Below, in pieces: positions 7,074 to 9,661 of a stretch of 9,661 nt of DNA. The notes below the pieces were generated by a model. That model was not told the DNA's origin and made no database searches. It saw only the letters and a list, made by a program, of their open reading frames with translations. A program made the position numbers and the translations under genes. The first letter of the stretch is position 1. Every line of letters starts with the position of its first letter. This DNA is from Collinsella aerofaciens (GTDB lineage: Bacteria > Actinomycetota > Coriobacteriia > Coriobacteriales > Coriobacteriaceae), in assembly GCA_008671285.1 (NCBI GenBank), contig RPYR01000038.1, forward strand, positions 1 to 9,661, written 5' to 3'.

Positions 7074-7104
7074 GACGTATGCTTGGTGCTAGGCGGCCTT
7101 TTTT
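7059..7104. terminator. Bidirectional intrinsic terminator between convergent units
   Basis: A perfect 15-bp inverted repeat (7059-7073 with 7089-7103) surrounds a 15-base loop. The GC core GGCCGCCTAG is flanked by AAAAA on the left and TTTTTT on the right, so it gives a stem followed by a U tract on either strand. The vanZ stop codon (7071-7073) lies inside the stem. The minus-strand sugar kinase gene ends at 7187, so this site can stop transcription from both sides. Confidence 0.9.
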
Positions 7105-7120
7105 ATTAGAGGGCTTATAT

Positions 7121-7173
7121 AGGGCGTGGTGGCGTCGTTCCGTAGGTTGGATTTGCCGGGCGCGCCACGCCCT
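7121..7173. repeat. Inverted repeat downstream of the sugar kinase gene
   Basis: AGGGCGTGG (7121-7129) and CCACGCCCT (7165-7173) are perfect 9-bp inverted copies 35 bases apart. The GC palindrome GGCGCGCC (7159-7166) overlaps the right arm. On the minus strand this hairpin would form just after the kinase stop codon. No U tract follows on either strand, so it is not an intrinsic terminator by itself. It may protect the transcript's 3' end or be incidental. Confidence 0.4.
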
Positions 7174-7186
7174 GTGGGTGCGTCTG

Positions 7187-8077
7187 TTACTGAAGCGCCT
7201 GCGCGCCCAGGGCCAGGCAGCCCATGATGCCCTGCTTGCCCTCAAGGCTGTTGTTGACAATATAGGTATCGATGTCGTTGACCTCGGGCGTGACGATATA
7301 ACCGTTGAGCATCTCGGCGCACTTCTTGCGTGCGAGCGGCACGATGGGGGTGTGGTCGGCCACGCCGCCGCCGATGATGATCTTTTGCGGTGCGTAGCAC
7401 AGCGTGTAGGTCATGAGCGCCTGTGCCAGATAGCCTGCGAGCAGGTCCATGGCCTCCGGGTCATCGGCCATGTCTCCGGCGCTCTTGCCATCCCAGCGCT
7501 TTTTAACGCCAGGGCCGGCGATGAGGCCCTCGAGGCAGTTGTCATGGAAGGGGCAGGCGCTATGCTCGCCGATGGTGTCGCGCGGGTCGCGCGTGACCAG
7601 GATGTGGCCGGCCTCGGGATGCATCATGCCGTGCACGAGCTTACCGCCCGAGAGCACGCCGGCGCCCACGCCGGTGCCGATGGTCAGGTAGACCACGTCG
7701 GTGAGGCCCTGGGCGCAACCAAAGGTGACCTCGCCCAAGCAGGCAACGTTGACGTCGGTGTCGTAGCCACAGGGAATATTGAGCTCGTTTTGGATGGTGC
7801 CCAGCAGATCAAAGTAGCGCCATGCCGTTTTGGGCGTCTCCAGGATCTTGCCGTATTGGGGCGACGCGGGGTTGACTGCGGTGGGGCCAAAGGCGCCGAT
7901 GCCCAGCGCGGCGATGCCCTTGTCGGCAAACCATGCATTGACGGCCTCAACGGTCTCCTGCGGGGTCGTGGTCGCGATCTGCTCACGCTCCAGGACCGTA
8001 CCGTCTGCATAGCCCGTGGCGCAGACCATCTTGGTGCCGCCGGCCTCGAGCGCTCCGATAAGCTGCTGTTCTGCCAT
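7187..8077 (-). CDS. ROK-family sugar kinase, probable fructokinase (ScrK/GmuE type)
   Basis: ATP-dependent kinase of the ROK family. The sequence resembles the zinc-containing fructokinases (Bacillus GmuE/YdhR, streptococcal ScrK), which convert fructose to fructose-6-phosphate in the cytosol. The 296-residue length is normal. Visible landmarks are the ATP-binding start GALEAGGTK (8-16), the FGP turn (63-65), YGKILETPKTAWR (75-87), the catalytic Asp in DTDVNVACLGE (D108), the phosphate loop TIGTGVGAG (132-140), HPEAGH (153-158) and CPFHDNCLEG (175-184). H158, C175, H178 and C181 are probable zinc ligands. A second glycine loop GGGV is at 236-239. The start at 8077 has a good ribosome-binding site (GAGAGG, seven bases upstream on the minus strand). 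No transporter or glycosidase gene is adjacent, so the actual substrate is not shown by context; mannose or glucose are alternatives. Confidence 0.92.
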   Translation of the reverse strand: MAEQQLIGALEAGGTKMVCATGYADGTVLEREQIATTTPQETVEAVNAWFADKGIAALGIGAFGPTAVNPASPQYGKILETPKTAWRYFDLLGTIQNELNIPCGYDTDVNVACLGEVTFGCAQGLTDVVYLTIGTGVGAGVLSGGKLVHGMMHPEAGHILVTRDPRDTIGEHSACPFHDNCLEGLIAGPGVKKRWDGKSAGDMADDPEAMDLLAGYLAQALMTYTLCYAPQKIIIGGGVADHTPIVPLARKKCAEMLNGYIVTPEVNDIDTYIVNNSLEGKQGIMGCLALGAQALQ

Positions 8078-8115
8078 AGTATTCCTCTCTCTGGGACGAG
8101 TTGCTCCGTGACTAA

Positions 8116-8129
8116 AGTATAGAGCTCTA
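8116..8129 (-). promoter_or_regulatory. Candidate -10 and palindromic operator upstream of the sugar kinase
   Basis: On the minus strand TATACT (8121 down to 8116) is a good -10 hexamer, 38 bases before the kinase start codon. The -35 region about 16-17 bases upstream is only T-rich and poor. The perfect 10-bp palindrome TAGAGCTCTA (8120-8129) overlaps the upstream edge of the -10, a position where a repressor would block polymerase. Promoter and operator roles are inferred from position only. Confidence 0.35.
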
Positions 8130-8152
8130 AACCATTTAAGAAAGCGCTATAG

Positions 8153-8193
8153 AAAGAAGCCTCGCAACGCGGCGGGCGGTGCGGGGCTTCTTT
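8153..8193 (-). terminator. Terminator of the aminotransferase gene
   Basis: A 14-bp stem (8153-8166 with 8180-8193) with one imperfect pair surrounds a 13-base GC-rich loop. The imperfect pair is G-U on the plus strand and A-C on the minus strand. On the minus strand it starts 25 bases beyond the aminotransferase stop codon and runs into a T-rich end (CTTCTTTCTAT). This makes the aminotransferase and the sugar kinase separate transcription units, at least in part. Confidence 0.75.
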
Positions 8194-8218
8194 GGTTGCT
8201 TTAGTTGCCGGGCCGTCC

Positions 8219-9400
8219 TTACCCGCGCGGCTTGATTTTATCACGTAGCGACTTGAGGTTCTCCAGTGCCGCGTTAAGCGTCTCGTCTCGCTTGGCAAAG
8301 TGGAAACGAATCAGATGGTTGACGGGCTCGCGGAAGAAGCTCGAGCCGGGCACGGCGCCCACGCCCACTTTAGACGCGAGGTCCTCACAGAATTCGAGGT
8401 CGCTATCATAGCCAAACTCAGAGATGTCCATCATGACGTAGTAGGCGCCCTGCGGCACGTTATGCTCAAGACCGATGGTATCGAGTCCCTGGCAGAACAG
8501 GTCGCGTTTGGCAGTATAGAGGTCAAGGACCTCATCGTAATAGCTGTCGTCGAAATTGAGAGCGGTGACGACGGCTTCCTGCAGGGGAGCGGCGGCACCC
8601 ACGGTGAGGAAGTCGTGGACCTTCTTGATGCGCGCGGTGATCTGGGCCGGGGCAATGGTGTAGCCAAGACGCCAGCCGGTGATGGAGTACGTCTTAGACA
8701 GCGAGCTGCAGCTGATGGTGCGCTCAAACATGCCGGGCAGCGTGGCCATATAGACGTGCTCGTGGGGCGCGTAGACGATGTGCTCGTATACCTCGTCGGT
8801 GATGCAGTAGGCGTCGTACTTTTTGCAGAGGTCGGCGATAAAGGTGAGCTCCTCGCGCGTAAAGACCTTGCCGCAGGGGTTGGAAGGGTTGCACAGGACG
8901 ATGGCCTTGGGGTCGTTGTCGCGGAAGGCCGCCTCGAGTGTCTCGCTGTCAAAGTCGAATGTTGGCGGGTTGATCGGCACGTAGATGGGCTCGTCACCCG
9001 AAAGGATCGTGTCGGCGCCGTAGTTCTCGTAGAACGGCGAGAAGATGACGACCTTATCGCCGGGGTTCGTGACCGTCATCATGGCGGCCATCATGGCCTC
9101 GGTGGAGCCGCAGGTGACTACGATATTCTCGTTGGGGTTCACCGGCATGCCCATAAAGTGCTCCTGTTTGGCGGCGAGCGCCTCGCGCATGGCCTGGGAG
9201 CCCCAGGTGATGGAGTACTGGTGATAGAGCGGCTTGGGGTCGCTGGCTATGGTGCTGAGGCTATCGAGCAGCTGCGCCGGGGGATCGAAGTCAGGGAAGC
9301 CCTGCGAGAGATTGACAGCGCCGTACTTATTGGAGATGCGTGTCATGCGGCGGATGACCGAATCGGTAAATCTTGCCGTGCGGTTGGAGAGTTCTTTCAT
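8219..9400 (-). CDS. PLP-dependent class I/II aminotransferase
   Basis: A cytosolic fold-type I aminotransferase of 393 residues, the usual length. Landmarks are LSQGFPDFDPP (31-41, substrate-pocket segment), YHQYSITWGSQAMREAL (59-75), the cofactor phosphate site CGSTEA (97-102), NPSNPCGKVF (171-180, N174 expected to contact the pyridoxal ring oxygen), TDEVYEH (201-207), SLSKTYSITGWRLGY (233-247) with the Schiff-base lysine K236, and R365 in IRFHFAKRDETL, expected to bind the substrate carboxylate. The LSQGFPDF start and YSITWG segment resemble the kynurenine/glutamine aminotransferase and methionine aminotransferase (YbdL-like) branch. The amino-acid substrate cannot be read from sequence alone. 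The start at 9400 has AAAGGA five bases upstream on the minus strand. It is transcribed alone, divergently from tRNA-His. Confidence 0.93.
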   Translation of the reverse strand: MKELSNRTARFTDSVIRRMTRISNKYGAVNLSQGFPDFDPPAQLLDSLSTIASDPKPLYHQYSITWGSQAMREALAAKQEHFMGMPVNPNENIVVTCGSTEAMMAAMMTVTNPGDKVVIFSPFYENYGADTILSGDEPIYVPINPPTFDFDSETLEAAFRDNDPKAIVLCNPSNPCGKVFTREELTFIADLCKKYDAYCITDEVYEHIVYAPHEHVYMATLPGMFERTISCSSLSKTYSITGWRLGYTIAPAQITARIKKVHDFLTVGAAAPLQEAVVTALNFDDSYYDEVLDLYTAKRDLFCQGLDTIGLEHNVPQGAYYVMMDISEFGYDSDLEFCEDLASKVGVGAVPGSSFFREPVNHLIRFHFAKRDETLNAALENLKSLRDKIKPRG

Positions 9401-9461
9401 GACGGTCCTTTCGAGGATTTGCAGTGGGGCAAGTTTACTCCTATGAAACCGGTGGGATTTG

Positions 9462-9479
9462 CTCGAAATGGTCTCGAAA
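9462..9479. repeat. Two direct CTCGAAA repeats one helical turn apart
   Basis: CTCGAAA occurs at 9462-9468 and again at 9473-9479, an 11-base period. They lie between the aminotransferase start and the tRNA-His promoter. A third copy, in the opposite orientation, overlaps the aminotransferase ribosome-binding site (TTTCGAG, 9409-9415). The only -35-like sequence I could place for the aminotransferase (TTTCGA on the minus strand, 17 bases from CATAGG) falls on the first copy. A regulator site is possible but not shown. Confidence 0.3.
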
Positions 9480-9510
9480 AACTCTTTTCAAAATTCTTGA
9501 AAATTGGGGC

Positions 9511-9539
9511 TTGCATCGCGTGGCGTTCCTTGCAATAAT
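9511..9539 (+). promoter_or_regulatory. Probable promoter of tRNA-His
   Basis: The -35 TTGCAT (9511-9516) and -10 AATAAT (9534-9539) have the ideal 17-base spacing. Transcription would start near 9546, about 20 bases before the mature tRNA. Directly upstream is an A/T-rich stretch with A-tracts at 9477-9481, 9490-9493 and 9500-9503, consistent with an UP element typical of stable RNA promoters. Confidence 0.6.
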
Positions 9540-9565
9540 AGTCGAGCGCGAAGCGCACAGGACAC

Positions 9566-9643
9566 GGTGGGTGTAGCTCAGTTGGCTAGAGCGACGGGTT
9601 GTGGTCCCGTAGGTCGAGGGTTCGAGTCCCTTTACCCACCCCA
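9566..9643 (+). tRNA. tRNA-His (anticodon GUG)
   Basis: The full cloverleaf is visible. The acceptor stem GTGGGTG (9567-9573) pairs with TACCCAC (9633-9639). The D arm contains AGCTCAGTTGGCTAGAGC. The anticodon stem ACGGG/CCCGT holds the loop TTGTGGT with anticodon GTG. The T arm is GAGGG-TTCGAGT-CCCTT. A G at 9566 is the histidine-specific extra G-1 opposite C73 (9640), the identity element read by HisRS. The CCA end (9641-9643) is encoded. The gene stands alone in the visible sequence; its terminator would lie past the window. Confidence 0.97.
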
Positions 9644-9661
9644 GTTCTTGCTTCGTGTTGA

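Noticed and set aside
7052..8122. Plus-strand open frame of 356 codons across the sugar kinase
   Set aside because: It runs antisense to a full-length ROK kinase with all its motifs intact, and its start lies inside the vanZ end and terminator.
8300..9538. Plus-strand open frame of 412 codons across the aminotransferase
   Set aside because: It is antisense to a complete PLP aminotransferase with K236 and all conserved motifs on the minus strand. The plus-strand product has no recognisable features.
9566..9643. tRNA as a phage or island attachment site
   Set aside because: No integrase and no second copy of the tRNA 3' end are visible in the window; only 18 bases lie downstream, so an element beyond the edge cannot be judged.

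Overview
The window looks like a chromosomal housekeeping segment of a high-GC actinobacterium, most likely a Collinsella-like member of the Coriobacteriia (gut-associated). This placement is an inference. It rests on the GC-rich coding bias, the Rho protein with a very long Ala/Pro/Lys/Arg-rich N-terminal extension, and the general look of the proteins; I could not run a database search. No phage, insertion sequence, CRISPR array or integrase was found.

Layout. Positions 1-1802 (+) hold argS, whose true start lies just upstream of the window. It ends at a strong intrinsic terminator. A 526-base gene-free stretch follows. It contains a MITE-like or palindromic intergenic element with 26-bp terminal inverted repeats (1925-2074), then a probable promoter and a leader of about 137 nt for rho. 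Positions 2329-4902 (+) encode transcription termination factor Rho, 857 residues, about twice the usual size, again closed by a terminator. A second probable sigma70-type promoter near 5051-5079 drives a two-gene unit. Its first gene encodes an unrecognised 466-residue membrane-anchored acidic protein (5216-6616), and seven bases later comes a VanZ-family small membrane protein (6624-7073). A perfect 15-bp-stem terminator overlaps the vanZ stop codon. It serves that unit and probably the convergent genes on the other strand as well.

The right-hand third is on the minus strand: a class I/II PLP-dependent aminotransferase (9400 to 8219), its terminator, and a ROK-family sugar kinase of the fructokinase type (8077 to 7187). 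These two are separated by a terminator and a promoter-like sequence, so they are probably separate units. Divergently from the aminotransferase, a plus-strand promoter with an A-tract-rich upstream region leads to tRNA-His(GUG) at 9566-9643.

How the genes relate. argS and tRNA-His belong to translation and Rho to transcription termination. The kinase and aminotransferase are catabolic or biosynthetic metabolism. The unknown membrane protein plus VanZ pair is the least understood part and probably acts at the cell envelope. There is no evidence for a dedicated new multi-gene system. The most interesting items are the inverted-repeat element, the Rho low-complexity region and the unknown acidic membrane protein.
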